From positions 744,001-808,000 of the forward strand of contig NZ_JBHZRJ010000003.1 in assembly GCF_043641555.1 (NCBI RefSeq): a stretch of DNA of 64,000 bases, in the 5' to 3' direction. The stretch comes from Saccharospirillum alexandrii_A (GTDB lineage: Bacteria; Pseudomonadota; Gammaproteobacteria; Pseudomonadales; Natronospirillaceae). The notes below the pieces were generated by a model. The model did not search any database and had not been told where the DNA came from. It saw only the letters and a list, made by a program, of their open reading frames with translations. This document shows positions 34,425-43,129 of this stretch, in pieces; within the stretch, counting starts at the first letter, position 1; the number at the start of each line of letters is the position of its first letter. Made by a program: the position numbers and the translations under genes.

Positions 34425-35789
34425 TTAATCCACTAAAGAATGGCAGCCTGCCGGGTGTTTGTCTAGCGACTGCTCGTTCCCACCCAGCCGTTGTTCAAGC
34501 AAGGCGCGAACCGGCAGAGCGACGCCAAGCCTCTGTGCCAGCAGGTAAAGCCCAGCCAGTTTTCTATGTAAGAACAGCGAAGCGACCGGTGGGCTGTGCC
34601 AGTAACCCTGCTTCATACTCAACTCAAGACCCTGTTCGCGGAGTCGGGTTGCTATATCACTGCTGCCAAAATCGTACCGGGTGACGCGAAGCGGCTCGGT
34701 GGCAATCATGAACAGATCCAGTACCGCTTCGGCCTGGGCGTCATCAATGCTCTCACTGAAGTAGCCGATTTGACGAGCAGCCTCGAACAGCGCCGTGCGG
34801 TCTAAATGCATGGCCGCCATAAAAAGCGCCTGGTAGCCGTCGATCATCTCTGGCTCGTAGTCACGTACGGCGCCAAAGTCGAGCAGGGTAATAACCTGGC
34901 GTGCGTCATCGTATAAGTAGTTGGCGTAGTTGGGGTCGGTTTGAACGCTGCCAAAACGGAACAGTTCTTCGAAGAAGAGCTCAAACAGGCGGCTCACCCA
35001 GCGTTCTCGGGTGGCGTGGTCAGCCTCTTCCAACCGCTCCAGTGGCTCGCCTTGTGCGTAGCTCATGGCGAGCACCGTCGGGCCACTCAGTTCGGTAAAT
35101 ACGTCCGGCACGGCCCATTCAGAGCGGCCTGTCAGTCGGTCGCTGAACCGTTGCATCGAGCGGGCTTCCTGCTGATAGTCCGTTTCTGCATGAAGCTGGG
35201 CTTTGGCATCGGCCAGCAAGGGAGCCAGATCCAGTGCATCAGGCAGCAGGCGGGACCAGCGCAGCAGGGTGGCGACGTTATCGATGTCGCTGTCGATGCT
35301 GCGCCGGACGCCGGGGTACTGCACCTTAATGGCCAGTGTTTCACCCGTGCGTAACACGGCTTTATGTACCTGGCCGATGGATGCCGCGGCGATAGGCTGG
35401 TAGCTGAACTGACTGAACTGGTTGATCCAGTTGTTACCCCAGGCGTCGGCCAGCACCGGTTCGAGTTGCGACAGTGGCAGGGCATCGGCGTCCGATCGCA
35501 GCCGGTTCAGCAGGGCAGACAATTCTGCTGGCATTAAATGCCCGGCATCCATGGAGACCAACTGGCCGACCTTCATCGCAGCGCCTCGCATTTGTGACAG
35601 CCGGTCCGAGACGCGTTCCAGATTAGCTGGCGTCAATGCCAGCTCCCGGGCGCTGAACCCTTCGCCGTTCGACCAGCGTTTAACCCCCTCGCTGAGCATG
35701 CCACCGGCAACACCGCCAGCTAACCGTCCTAATTGGCTGAAACGACCCAGTCGGCTTCGGTGCAAGCGACGATTTTTGGTTTGGCTCAT
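34425..35789 (-). CDS. ABC1/AarF-family atypical kinase-like protein
   Basis: This 454-residue protein is related to UbiB/ADCK proteins. Family motifs are AAMKVGQLVSMD (the KxGQ motif), ASIGQVHKAVL (the alanine-rich nucleotide loop), LAIKVQYPGV (catalytic-type Lys) and LLDFGAVRDY (metal-binding Asp). UbiB proteins support ubiquinone synthesis; ADCK-like paralogues outside ubi operons have poorly known roles. There is no C-terminal transmembrane pair as in UbiB, so this is probably the shorter, soluble AarF type. ATG 35789 (MSQTKNRRLHR) was chosen over an upstream start that adds 27 atypical residues. It is divergent from ndpA. Confidence 0.87.
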   Translation of the reverse strand: MSQTKNRRLHRSRLGRFSQLGRLAGGVAGGMLSEGVKRWSNGEGFSARELALTPANLERVSDRLSQMRGAAMKVGQLVSMDAGHLMPAELSALLNRLRSDADALPLSQLEPVLADAWGNNWINQFSQFSYQPIAAASIGQVHKAVLRTGETLAIKVQYPGVRRSIDSDIDNVATLLRWSRLLPDALDLAPLLADAKAQLHAETDYQQEARSMQRFSDRLTGRSEWAVPDVFTELSGPTVLAMSYAQGEPLERLEEADHATRERWVSRLFELFFEELFRFGSVQTDPNYANYLYDDARQVITLLDFGAVRDYEPEMIDGYQALFMAAMHLDRTALFEAARQIGYFSESIDDAQAEAVLDLFMIATEPLRVTRYDFGSSDIATRLREQGLELSMKQGYWHSPPVASLFLHRKLAGLYLLAQRLGVALPVRALLEQRLGGNEQSLDKHPAGCHSLVD

Positions 35790-35930
35790 GACAGTGGCCC
35801 GATGACAGTGTGTATCAGGGTATACGAAAAGGCACCGGTTTTGGTGCAGTACAAACACTAACCCCGACAATCGGGTGATAAACCCGTATACTGTGCCGCT
35901 GTGTCATTTTCAGCATTCGGGGTTAAACCA

Positions 35931-36911
35931 TTGTCACTGAACCATCTGATTGTCCACCAACTGACCCGCCTTGACGCCAAAACCGACCTCCATCTTCAGG
36001 ATGAAGCGCTGACGGTTGATGATGCCGCCATGACGCTGGTCGCGGAAGTCAAAAGCAGTTTTGCCGGGCGAGCCAGCAAGCGCTATGGCGGTTTCTCCGA
36101 GCAAGCCGGGCACTTCAAGGCACTGACCGGTCAGTGGTTGCGCGATGGCATCACCTTTAAGACTTGGAGCCAGCAATTGATGGAGCGACTGGCGCTGGCG
36201 CTGGAGAATGAGGGCGTGGAATCAGATGGGTACTGGCTGTTTGCCGATGAACAACTCGAATCCGGCCGTCAGGTCTGGTTTTTTCAACTGCGGCACAAGC
36301 ATGGCCTGTCGGTCACTCACGACCTGAACCTGAGCGACAGCCGCCTGATCGATTATGGTCGCCTGGGTTTTGGCGCCTGTCTGAATGTGACGGAGTGGGA
36401 GCAGGAGGCGCCCGGCCAGTATCTGACGGTCAGTTTTGGGTTTGGCGACAAGGCGTTGCAGGATGCGTTGCTGAATTTTGTGGACTTCGTGGCTACGATC
36501 GATACCAGCGCCGACACCGAGGCCTTTATGGCGGTGGTTGACGCGTTTTCGGTGCAGTTACCGGCTGATAAGGGGCAAAACTATCGCAAGAAGGCGGCCG
36601 AGTTCTGCATTGAACAGGACAAAATGGGCGAGCCGGTTTCCTATCGGGTGCTGTCGGAAGAACTGCAAACCGATGCAGATGCTTCCTTTTCGCAGTTTAT
36701 TGAACAGGAGCAGCCGAGCCTCAAGGAAAGCTTTATCCCGGACCGGAAAAGCCTGAAGAAATACATACGTTACTCGGGTCGCAGCAAGGATGTCTCCATC
36801 AGTTTCAGCAATATTAATTTGGGGAAAGATGTGCAATTTGATGCGGATAATGAACGCCTGATCATCCATGAAATACCCGCCAGCCTGCTGAAACAGTTGA
36901 AAGGCGAATGA
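35931..36911 (+). CDS. yejK: Nucleoid-associated protein NdpA/YejK
   Basis: This homologue of Escherichia coli YejK has about 326 residues. The TTG at 35931 gives MSLNHLIVHQL, which lines up with the YejK N-terminus (MSLDINQIALHQL); an in-frame GTG 30 bases earlier is the alternative. Conserved patterns are YGGFSEQAGHF near residue 44, FGACLNVTEWE and YLTVSFGFGDKALQDAL. YejK binds DNA and is abundant on the nucleoid; its role is still unclear. The stop overlaps an in-frame ATG of the downstream small gene. Confidence 0.88.
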   Translation: MSLNHLIVHQLTRLDAKTDLHLQDEALTVDDAAMTLVAEVKSSFAGRASKRYGGFSEQAGHFKALTGQWLRDGITFKTWSQQLMERLALALENEGVESDGYWLFADEQLESGRQVWFFQLRHKHGLSVTHDLNLSDSRLIDYGRLGFGACLNVTEWEQEAPGQYLTVSFGFGDKALQDALLNFVDFVATIDTSADTEAFMAVVDAFSVQLPADKGQNYRKKAAEFCIEQDKMGEPVSYRVLSEELQTDADASFSQFIEQEQPSLKESFIPDRKSLKKYIRYSGRSKDVSISFSNINLGKDVQFDADNERLIIHEIPASLLKQLKGE

Positions 36912-37024
36912 GGTCTTCCGCAAGGTTCAAACGCCGGCATCAGACCGAGGTTAGCGCCGGTTCGGAAGCAGGTGTAAAATTTGCTAAACTTCGGGTGAGC
37001 GGGTCCAGTCAGCCGAGGCCAGTC

Positions 37025-37345
37025 GTGAAGCGTCCAGTTGATAAGAAAGACATTCGCAAAGATCTGGAGTCTCAGGTTGATGCGTTCTTGCGCGAAGGCG
37101 GCAAGATAGAACCGATTGAGCGCGGTGAAACCGGGCTCGACCGCAACAAACCCTGGTCCAATCCGTTCCAGTCGGGTCAGAGCCACGAGCCGCCCAAAGA
37201 ACGCACGCCAGTCCCGGAAGTGTTGGCCGCCATCGACTCGCGCAAGCAAAAGGAAAGCCGGAAGGTGAAGAACCGTGGGCCCAAAAAAGTCTGGATCTAC
37301 GACGATTTTGGCGAGCCGGTGCGCTGGGTCTGGAAAGAAGGCTAA
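37025..37345 (+). CDS. Small hypothetical protein, charged
   Basis: I do not recognise this gene with confidence. From GTG 37025 it encodes about 106 residues, strongly charged, with DIRKDLESQVDAFLREGGKI near the N-terminus and a conserved-looking tail (VWIYDDFGEPVRWVWKEG). The FLREGGKI pattern recalls the C-terminal part of SutA-like RNA-polymerase-binding proteins, but this is weak. An alternative start, ATG 36908, overlaps the yejK stop and would add 39 low-complexity residues. GTG was preferred because GAGG lies just upstream and a promoter-like AT-rich stretch lies inside the extra segment. Confidence 0.65.
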   Translation: MKRPVDKKDIRKDLESQVDAFLREGGKIEPIERGETGLDRNKPWSNPFQSGQSHEPPKERTPVPEVLAAIDSRKQKESRKVKNRGPKKVWIYDDFGEPVRWVWKEG

Positions 37346-37381
37346 GCGTTTTCACACGGCTGGAGCACCCATCGGTTTGCG

Positions 37382-39001
37382 TTACTCCCCGTGGCGAATC
37401 CAGTTGGCAGCCCGTTCAGCCAACACCTGAGTAGGCGCATTGGTATTGCCGCTGATCAGCGTTGGCATGACGCTGGCGTCTACTACCCTTAACCCCGCAA
37501 CCCCATTCACCCGAAACCGGGCATCAACTACCGCACTGTCATCCACGCCCATGCGGCAAGTGCCCACGGGGTGGTAGATGGTATCGGCCCTCGCTTTGAT
37601 GGATTCGATCAGTGTCGCATCAGAGGCGTCGTCTTCAATGTAGAGGGGTTTGCCACGCAGGGCTGACAGTTCCGGGCGCAGTACGATCTCCCGGCTGAGC
37701 TTCACCCCGGCAAGCAGTGTCGCCAGATCCCGTTCATCACTCAGGTAACGCGGGTTGATCAGTGGTGGTGTCAGCGGGTGCGGGTCAGCCAGCCGGATCT
37801 CTCCCCGGGAGTGCGGTTGCAGGGCGCAGGCATGCAGGCTAAATCCCTGGCCATAATGCAGCGTGCGATTATGGTCATCGGCCAGAGCGACGAGAAAATG
37901 CAATTGAATGTCGGGTTGGGTCAGATCAGGGCTGGATTTTACAAAGCCACCCGATTCCGCAACGTTACTGGTTATGATCCCTCGGCGGCGAAACAGAAAG
38001 TTAGGCAGAGCAGCGGCTACCCGGGCGATACCGGTTAGCCCGTATCCGATCAGATGCGGCGACGGGCTGCGCCAGGCGCTGATGTAGTCGAGGTGGTCCT
38101 GAAGGTTCTGGCCGACCCCGGGGGAATGGACCTGGGTTTCAATGCCCTGCGACTGCAAGTGATCACCCGGGCCGATGCCGGAGAGCATCAGCAGTTGAGG
38201 CGATTGGAAGGCGCCAGCACAGAGAATAACCTCGCGGCGGGCGCTGAACAGCCGCTGTGGTCCATTGCCGGTCTGCACCCAGGCACCGCTGGCCCGGCCA
38301 CCGCTCAATGCCAGTCGGAATGCGTGGCTGTTGGTGAGCACGCTCAGGTTGGGGCGCGACAGGGCGGGAAACAGGTAAGCGCGGGCCGCACTGCAGCGCA
38401 GACCCTCTCTCTGGGTGACCTGATAACGGCCAATCCCTTCCTGATCGCCCTGATTGAAATCGGAATTCAGCCGGTACCCCGCACCGGCCGCTGCCTGGTG
38501 AAAGGCGTCGACAACGGGGTTGTGATAACGAATATCATCAACGCCCAGCGGACCGTCCCGGCCATGCGCTTCACTGGCACCGCGCTGGTTTCCCTCGTTG
38601 TGAATGAACCAGGGCAGCATCTGGTCCCAACTGAAGTCGGTTAGCCCCAGGCGGGCCCAGTTATCGTAGTCCTGTGGGTGTCCGCGGGTATAGATCATTG
38701 CATTGATGGCGCTGCTGCCGCCGAGACCCCGCCCTCTGGGCTGAAAGGTCTTACGATGCTTCAGGTTCGGTTGTGGTGTGGTAGAGAAGTTCCAGTTGTG
38801 GGCATAGCCTGGCACGGTTGCAGCTGTGCCCAGCGGTACCTGAATCAGGGGGCTGCGGCCACCGCTTCCAGCTTCTATCAGCAATACACGGCAGTCCGGG
38901 TCTTCCGACAGACGTGCCGCCAAAACGCAACCGGCTGATCCACCACCAATGATCAGGTAGTCGACGCAGTGTTCGGCCTGGAGAAGGTTTTGCCGGGTCA
39001 T
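37382..39001 (-). CDS. GMC-family FAD-dependent oxidoreductase (choline-dehydrogenase-like)
   Basis: This 539-residue flavoprotein oxidises an alcohol, probably feeding electrons to the respiratory chain. The FAD-binding motif is YLIIGGGSAGCVLAARLSE (15-33). GMC signatures are RGRGLGGSSAINAMIYTRG (88-106) and a second block CAGAFQSPQLLMLSGIGP. The catalytic His lies in YHPVGTCRMG near 478. It resembles BetA, but no betaine-aldehyde dehydrogenase, BetI or choline porter is nearby, so the substrate could be another alcohol. It stands alone, convergent with the small gene at 37025. Confidence 0.9.
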   Translation of the reverse strand: MTRQNLLQAEHCVDYLIIGGGSAGCVLAARLSEDPDCRVLLIEAGSGGRSPLIQVPLGTAATVPGYAHNWNFSTTPQPNLKHRKTFQPRGRGLGGSSAINAMIYTRGHPQDYDNWARLGLTDFSWDQMLPWFIHNEGNQRGASEAHGRDGPLGVDDIRYHNPVVDAFHQAAAGAGYRLNSDFNQGDQEGIGRYQVTQREGLRCSAARAYLFPALSRPNLSVLTNSHAFRLALSGGRASGAWVQTGNGPQRLFSARREVILCAGAFQSPQLLMLSGIGPGDHLQSQGIETQVHSPGVGQNLQDHLDYISAWRSPSPHLIGYGLTGIARVAAALPNFLFRRRGIITSNVAESGGFVKSSPDLTQPDIQLHFLVALADDHNRTLHYGQGFSLHACALQPHSRGEIRLADPHPLTPPLINPRYLSDERDLATLLAGVKLSREIVLRPELSALRGKPLYIEDDASDATLIESIKARADTIYHPVGTCRMGVDDSAVVDARFRVNGVAGLRVVDASVMPTLISGNTNAPTQVLAERAANWIRHGE

Positions 39002-39180
39002 CGGGGTGAGGCTCCGTTGGGTGGAGCTGTCACGCTAGCCGGTTGGTTTGTGCTTGGCAAATAGCGCGGCTGGCTCGTGATTTTCCGACAAGAATCGCGC
39101 TTGGTCCGGTTCAACATCGCGCAAAACAGACCAGAATGAAAAAATGTTTCCGAGGCTGTTTTGAAGCAATAATCACATAG

Positions 39181-39237
39181 GATTCAAGGTGTTAGTTAAA
39201 CCTTGAAATCCCTTTCTAAGCCCGCCATAGCGGGCTT
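39181..39237. other. Two tandem hairpins in the GMC-csp intergenic region
   Basis: The 481-base gap 39002-39482 holds two adjacent hairpins. One is at 39181-39211 (ATTCAAGGT pairing with ACCTTGAA, one bulge) and one at 39218-39237 (AAGCCCGC / GCGGGCTT, loop CATA). No strong T-tract follows. They lie just upstream of the cold-shock promoter and could end an upstream transcript. Apart from the promoter and leader described next, I see nothing else in the gap. Confidence 0.5.
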
Positions 39238-39250
39238 GTCCCATTATTTA

Positions 39251-39278
39251 TTGACAACATTTAGCAGTCGGTTACCAT
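39251..39278 (+). promoter_or_regulatory. Cold-shock gene promoter and start of long leader
   Basis: TTGACA (39251-39256) and TACCAT (39273-39278) are separated by 16 bases and fit a sigma-70 promoter. Transcription from about 39285 would give a leader of nearly 200 bases before the csp ATG, as in cspA mRNAs, where the leader acts as an RNA thermosensor. Confidence 0.6.
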
Positions 39279-39482
39279 GATTGCAGCTTGAAAGTACGTC
39301 TTACTATTTATGAATGTTAGCTCGATGTGAACGCTGTATGTTCGGTTGTCAGTTGAACTCGTCGGTTATCCATAAGTATTAGCAACACTGAAAAGCAAAA
39401 AGGTTCCCCTGGGATGGCTGGCCGTTAACACGGACCACCGTTCGGGAACGACACATTACTTGTAAATTGATAGGTTATACTT

Positions 39483-39689
39483 ATGTCTACGACTACCGGC
39501 ACTGTTAAGTGGTTCAACGAAACCAAGGGTTTTGGCTTCATCGAGCAGGAAAATGGCCCAGACGTTTTTGCTCATTTCAGCGCCATCTCTGGTTCTGGAT
39601 TCAAGACTCTGGTTGAAGGCCAGAAAGTAGAATTCACCATTACCCAGGGCCAGAAAGGTCCTCAGGCAGAGAACATCGTCGTTCTTTGA
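39483..39689 (+). CDS. Cold-shock protein (CspA family)
   Basis: This 68-residue single cold-shock domain protein has the RNA-binding motifs RNP1 (KGFGFIEQ, 15-22) and RNP2 (DVFAHFSAI, 27-35). It binds single-stranded RNA or DNA and melts mRNA structure at low temperature. It is monocistronic, with a probable 200-base structured leader upstream and a terminator downstream. Which CspA paralogue it corresponds to cannot be decided. Confidence 0.96.
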   Translation: MSTTTGTVKWFNETKGFGFIEQENGPDVFAHFSAISGSGFKTLVEGQKVEFTITQGQKGPQAENIVVL

Positions 39690-39771
39690 TTTCGGTGAAT
39701 GCTAACGCCCAGCGCTGTCTGCTCTGTTGAGCCAGATGGCATAGGGCGAGTCGCTGTAGAGCGACACTGCG

Positions 39772-39805
39772 AAAAAGGTGCTGTCTTCGGGCAGTGCCTT
39801 TTTTT
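39772..39805 (+). terminator. Intrinsic terminator of the cold-shock gene
   Basis: A hairpin with a UUCG-type loop (AAAAAGGTGCTGTC / GGCAGTGCCTTTTT, with G-U pairs) runs into a T-tract, about 80 bases after the csp stop. Confidence 0.85.
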
Positions 39806-40383
39806 GTGTCTTTTTCCGGGTGATTCGTAGATTGAGTAAACAGGGTTGCACTTTTCGGGTGCCCTGCAGCGACGGTGTTCAAGGCGCCAGGTAGGTTTTT
39901 CGAGTCAGTCGTTAGGCATCTGTTTTCTGTCGTTTTCCGTCATGCTGAAAGCCGGGTCGTTCTTGCAAAATACAGAAAACAATGTTTACTGTAATAAGGG
40001 AATGCTGGTCGGTCGTTGTGCTGGCCGGGGTTGGGTTGATGAGAGGGTATTTGGGCATTGCCCCAAAGTTGAACATCATGCACCATAAGCCTGCACTTTA
40101 TTTGACCGCATCTGACTGCAACCTGTCCCATTCAGCGTTGTTATAACAAAAAACTGGTCAAAAAGCCTGCGGTTGAAAAAAATCGACAAATCTAGACAGT
40201 CGGCAAAGTATTTGCATACGCTTAGAGCACGATTGATTGGTCGGGTTGTCCGGTTTCGTGAACCTGTGCTGACTGACACCCTGCGGGGTGTTTTTCGCTC
40301 AGAGTGTCATCAGGGATTTCATCGACAGAACCTGCTGGGCAGGCGCATGTTAAAGCAGTCAAAACAATACAGGAGATGCCACG
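39806..40383 (+). promoter_or_regulatory. Long leader/promoter region of the Pot-like operon, with terminator-like hairpin
   Basis: No gene is supported in this 578-base stretch; short open frames here lack codon bias and ribosome-binding sites. The segment from about 40110 is AT-rich and promoter-like. At 40276-40295 a 6-bp stem (ACACCC / GGGTGT, loop TGCG) is followed by five T residues, which looks like an attenuator inside the leader. I could not match the leader to a known riboswitch class. Confidence 0.45.
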
Positions 40384-41484
40384 TTGGAGAACGAAAATCC
40401 CGGTGAAGTATTCGTAGCCTTTGATCGTGTTCAAAAGAGTTATGACGGGGAGGAGCTGGTTGTCAAGGACCTGAACCTTGCCATCAGCAAAGGCGAGTTT
40501 CTGACCATGCTGGGCCCCTCCGGTTCCGGCAAGACGACCTGCCTGATGATGTTGGCGGGTTTTGAAACAGCGACCTACGGTGACATTCTTCTCGACGGCC
40601 AGGCAATTAATAACATTCCCCCTCACAAGCGCGGCATTGGCATGGTTTTTCAGAATTATGCCCTTTTCCCCCACATGACCATTGGCGAAAACCTGTCTTT
40701 CCCGCTTGAAGTTCGCGGCATGGACAAGAGTGAGCGCGAAGCGAAAGTGATGAACGCTTTGTCGATGGTGCAGATGGAAGCCTTTGCGGGTCGCCGCCCA
40801 GCACAGCTGTCTGGTGGCCAGCAACAGCGGGTGGCATTGGCGCGAGCGCTGGTGTTCGAACCCGAACTGGTGCTGATGGATGAACCGCTTGGCGCGCTGG
40901 ATAAAAATCTGCGAGAGCACATGCAATATGAGATCAAACACCTGCATGAGAAGCTGGGTATTACCGTCGTTTATGTAACTCACGACCAGACCGAAGCGCT
41001 GACTATGTCTGACCGCATTGCCGTCTTTGACGATGGCCGCATTCAGCAACTGGCGTCCCCGGCCGACCTCTACGAACGACCAGAGAATGCCTTTGTCGCG
41101 CAATTTATTGGTGAGAATAATCGGATGCAGGGCGAGGTCGAAAGCATAGAGGGTGACTTCGCTCAGGTGCGTCTCGACGATGGCTCAATGGTGAAAGCAC
41201 TTAAGGTCTGTGTTGACGAGGTTGGTGATAAAACTACCCTGTCGTTGCGTCCCGAGCGCGCGTTAGTGGTCAAGGGTGATGCCCAGTATGCGAATATGTT
41301 TGACGCCACCGTCAAAGAGCTGATTTATCTGGGCGATCATATTCGCTCCAGAGTCAGTGTCTGTGGCCGCGACGATTTTATTATGAAAGTACCCAATTCT
41401 TCCGATCATCATTCCATGCGAGTAGGGCAGTCTGTTCGCATTGGCTGGTCGGAGCATGATTGCCGCGCACTCGATGCAACCTGA
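40384..41484 (+). CDS. Polyamine/osmolyte-type ABC importer, ATPase (PotA-like)
   Basis: This 366-residue ATPase has Walker A GPSGSGKTT (44-52), Q-loop MVFQNYALFPHMTI, signature LSGGQQQRVALARAL (142-156), Walker B LVLMDEPLGALD and a C-terminal TOBE domain from about 240 that often senses solute. The start is TTG at 40384 with AGGAG eight bases upstream; no ATG fits. It powers the permeases at 43130 and 44433 with the binding protein at 41611. Spermidine, putrescine or a related cation are likely solutes by family. Confidence 0.92.
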   Translation: MENENPGEVFVAFDRVQKSYDGEELVVKDLNLAISKGEFLTMLGPSGSGKTTCLMMLAGFETATYGDILLDGQAINNIPPHKRGIGMVFQNYALFPHMTIGENLSFPLEVRGMDKSEREAKVMNALSMVQMEAFAGRRPAQLSGGQQQRVALARALVFEPELVLMDEPLGALDKNLREHMQYEIKHLHEKLGITVVYVTHDQTEALTMSDRIAVFDDGRIQQLASPADLYERPENAFVAQFIGENNRMQGEVESIEGDFAQVRLDDGSMVKALKVCVDEVGDKTTLSLRPERALVVKGDAQYANMFDATVKELIYLGDHIRSRVSVCGRDDFIMKVPNSSDHHSMRVGQSVRIGWSEHDCRALDAT

Positions 41485-41610
41485 GTGTGAGGTGAATGAT
41501 TCGCTGAACTCTGGGTCGGATGCTTCAGTTTCCGGCATCTGTCCAGTAGGTTTGGTGGCAAAAAGCGGCCAGGCAGTGTTGCCTGGTTTATATCCAAAGA
41601 GGAGTTACCC

Positions 41611-42720
41611 ATGAAACAGCCGATGCTTAGAATGCTTGGAGTCAGCAGCGCGATCAGCCTGTTGGCTGTGACAGCGGTACACGCAGAAGACCCCGTTGAC
41701 CTGACCATTGTCTCCTGGGGTGGTGCATACACGGAAAGTCAGGTTCGCGCCTACCACGACCCCTACACCGCCATTAAAGACCACATCACGATTATTAACG
41801 ATGATGGCTCAGCCAATGCCCTGGCAGGTTTGCGCTCACAGAGCATGGCCGGAAACGTAACCTGGGATCTGGTTGACATGCTGCCGTCAGACGCACAGCT
41901 TGCCTGTGACGAAGGCATCATCATGCCGATCGATGCCGATGAGATGCTCGCACCTGCACCCGATGGTACGCCGGCCAGTGAAGACTTCCTCCCGGGAAGC
42001 CTGGGTGAGTGTTTCATTCCACAGATTGTTTATTCCACCGTTGTTACCTACAACACAGAAATGTTCCCAGCAAATAACCAACCGGGAAGCATTGATGATT
42101 TCTTCAATACTGAGGACTTCCCGGGCCGTCGTGCCATTCAGGACAGACCTGCCGGTAACCTCGAATGGGCTCTGTTTGCCGATGGTGTAGCACCGGACGA
42201 CATCTATGATGTACTGGCAACACCCGAAGGTGTAAATCGTGCCTTTGCCAAGCTGGACACCATTAAAGACAACCTGGTGTTCTGGACCGAAGGTGCACAG
42301 TCTCCGCAGTTGCTGGCAGACCAGGAAGTCGCTTTCTCCACCGGTTATAACGGTCGTATCTTCAACGCAGCGCAAGTTGAAGGCCAGCCGTTTGAAATCA
42401 TCTGGGATGGTCAGATCGTCGAGTGGGACGGCTGGGTAATTCCTTATGGCCCGAACCAGGAAGAAGTGCTTGAGTACGTTTACTGGGCGACTGATACACA
42501 GCGTCTGGCAGACCAGGCCAAATACATCTCCTACGGCCCGGCCCGTGCCTCTTCAGCGCCACTGGTAAGTGAACATGCTGATCTGGGTATCGATATGCGT
42601 CCGCATATGCCGACCAACCCGCAAAACTACGAGACGCCCATCGTGCTGGATAACGATTTCTGGACCGATTACGGCGACGAATTGCGTGAGCGGTTCTCCA
42701 ACTGGATGTTGCGTGGTTAA
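41611..42720 (+). CDS. Polyamine/osmolyte-type ABC importer, periplasmic binding protein (PotD/F-like)
   Basis: This 369-residue protein has a signal peptide (cleavage after VHA, residue 25) and the PotD-type mature pattern: LTIVSWGGAYTESQVRA, WDLVDMLPSDAQLACDEG, FPGRRAIQDRPAGNLEWAL and WAEGAQSP-like FWTEGAQSPQLL. GAGGAG gives a strong ribosome-binding site. It captures a small cationic or zwitterionic solute. A 168-base structured repeat separates it from the permeases, which may let the binding protein be made in excess. Confidence 0.9.
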   Translation: MKQPMLRMLGVSSAISLLAVTAVHAEDPVDLTIVSWGGAYTESQVRAYHDPYTAIKDHITIINDDGSANALAGLRSQSMAGNVTWDLVDMLPSDAQLACDEGIIMPIDADEMLAPAPDGTPASEDFLPGSLGECFIPQIVYSTVVTYNTEMFPANNQPGSIDDFFNTEDFPGRRAIQDRPAGNLEWALFADGVAPDDIYDVLATPEGVNRAFAKLDTIKDNLVFWTEGAQSPQLLADQEVAFSTGYNGRIFNAAQVEGQPFEIIWDGQIVEWDGWVIPYGPNQEEVLEYVYWATDTQRLADQAKYISYGPARASSAPLVSEHADLGIDMRPHMPTNPQNYETPIVLDNDFWTDYGDELRERFSNWMLRG

Positions 42721-42785
42721 ACCACAGTGACTGACCCGCGAGCCGGATAGCGCAGTGTGTTGTTCGGCTCGCCATTTCTACCTTT

Positions 42786-42953
42786 TAACAGGTTGTTGAA
42801 AAAGGCGGCCTGTCTTTTTCAAAACACGAGAAGCGAAAATTGCGATTTCCGCTTCTCTCTCAAAATCGATGACTTAACAGTCATCGATTTTGCCGGAACA
42901 TCCGTGTTCCGGTAGCTGGCGGCCGAAATTCTACGAATTTCAACAGCCTGCTA
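42786..42953. repeat. Structured repeat family 2, copy E (MITE-like)
   Basis: This 168-base element has 16-base inverted ends (TAACAGGTTGTTGAAA and TTTCAACAGCCTGCTA). Four consecutive hairpins lie inside: a GAAAAAGGC stem, a 13-bp GAGAAGCG stem, a perfect 13-bp AAAATCGATGACT / AGTCATCGATTTT stem and CCGGAACA / TGTTCCGG. It has no open reading frame. It lies between the binding-protein and permease genes; the rest of the 409-base gap holds only the permease ribosome-binding site. A second copy of identical length lies at 47038. Confidence 0.9.
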
Positions 42954-43129
42954 ACAACAGGCAAGAGTCATTCTGAACCAGGCTTTTTCGTAGTAGAGGT
43001 GTCTTGTTTGACGCCCGGCGTTAAGAAACCTGCTTCAGAGCAACTCGAGTAAGTGATATCTGTACAGCCGTTTTAACAACAACGATAGCGGTGCAGTTAG
43101 AATCAGAACCAGGGTGAACAGGAGTGAGT

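Noticed and set aside
37382..39001. BetA choline dehydrogenase as a firm call
   Set aside because: Only family-level GMC motifs are visible, and no betB, betI or choline transporter lies nearby.
39846..40279. Short open frames in the gap between csp and the Pot-like operon
   Set aside because: They lack ribosome-binding sites and codon bias and overlap on both strands; the region reads as leader and promoter sequence.
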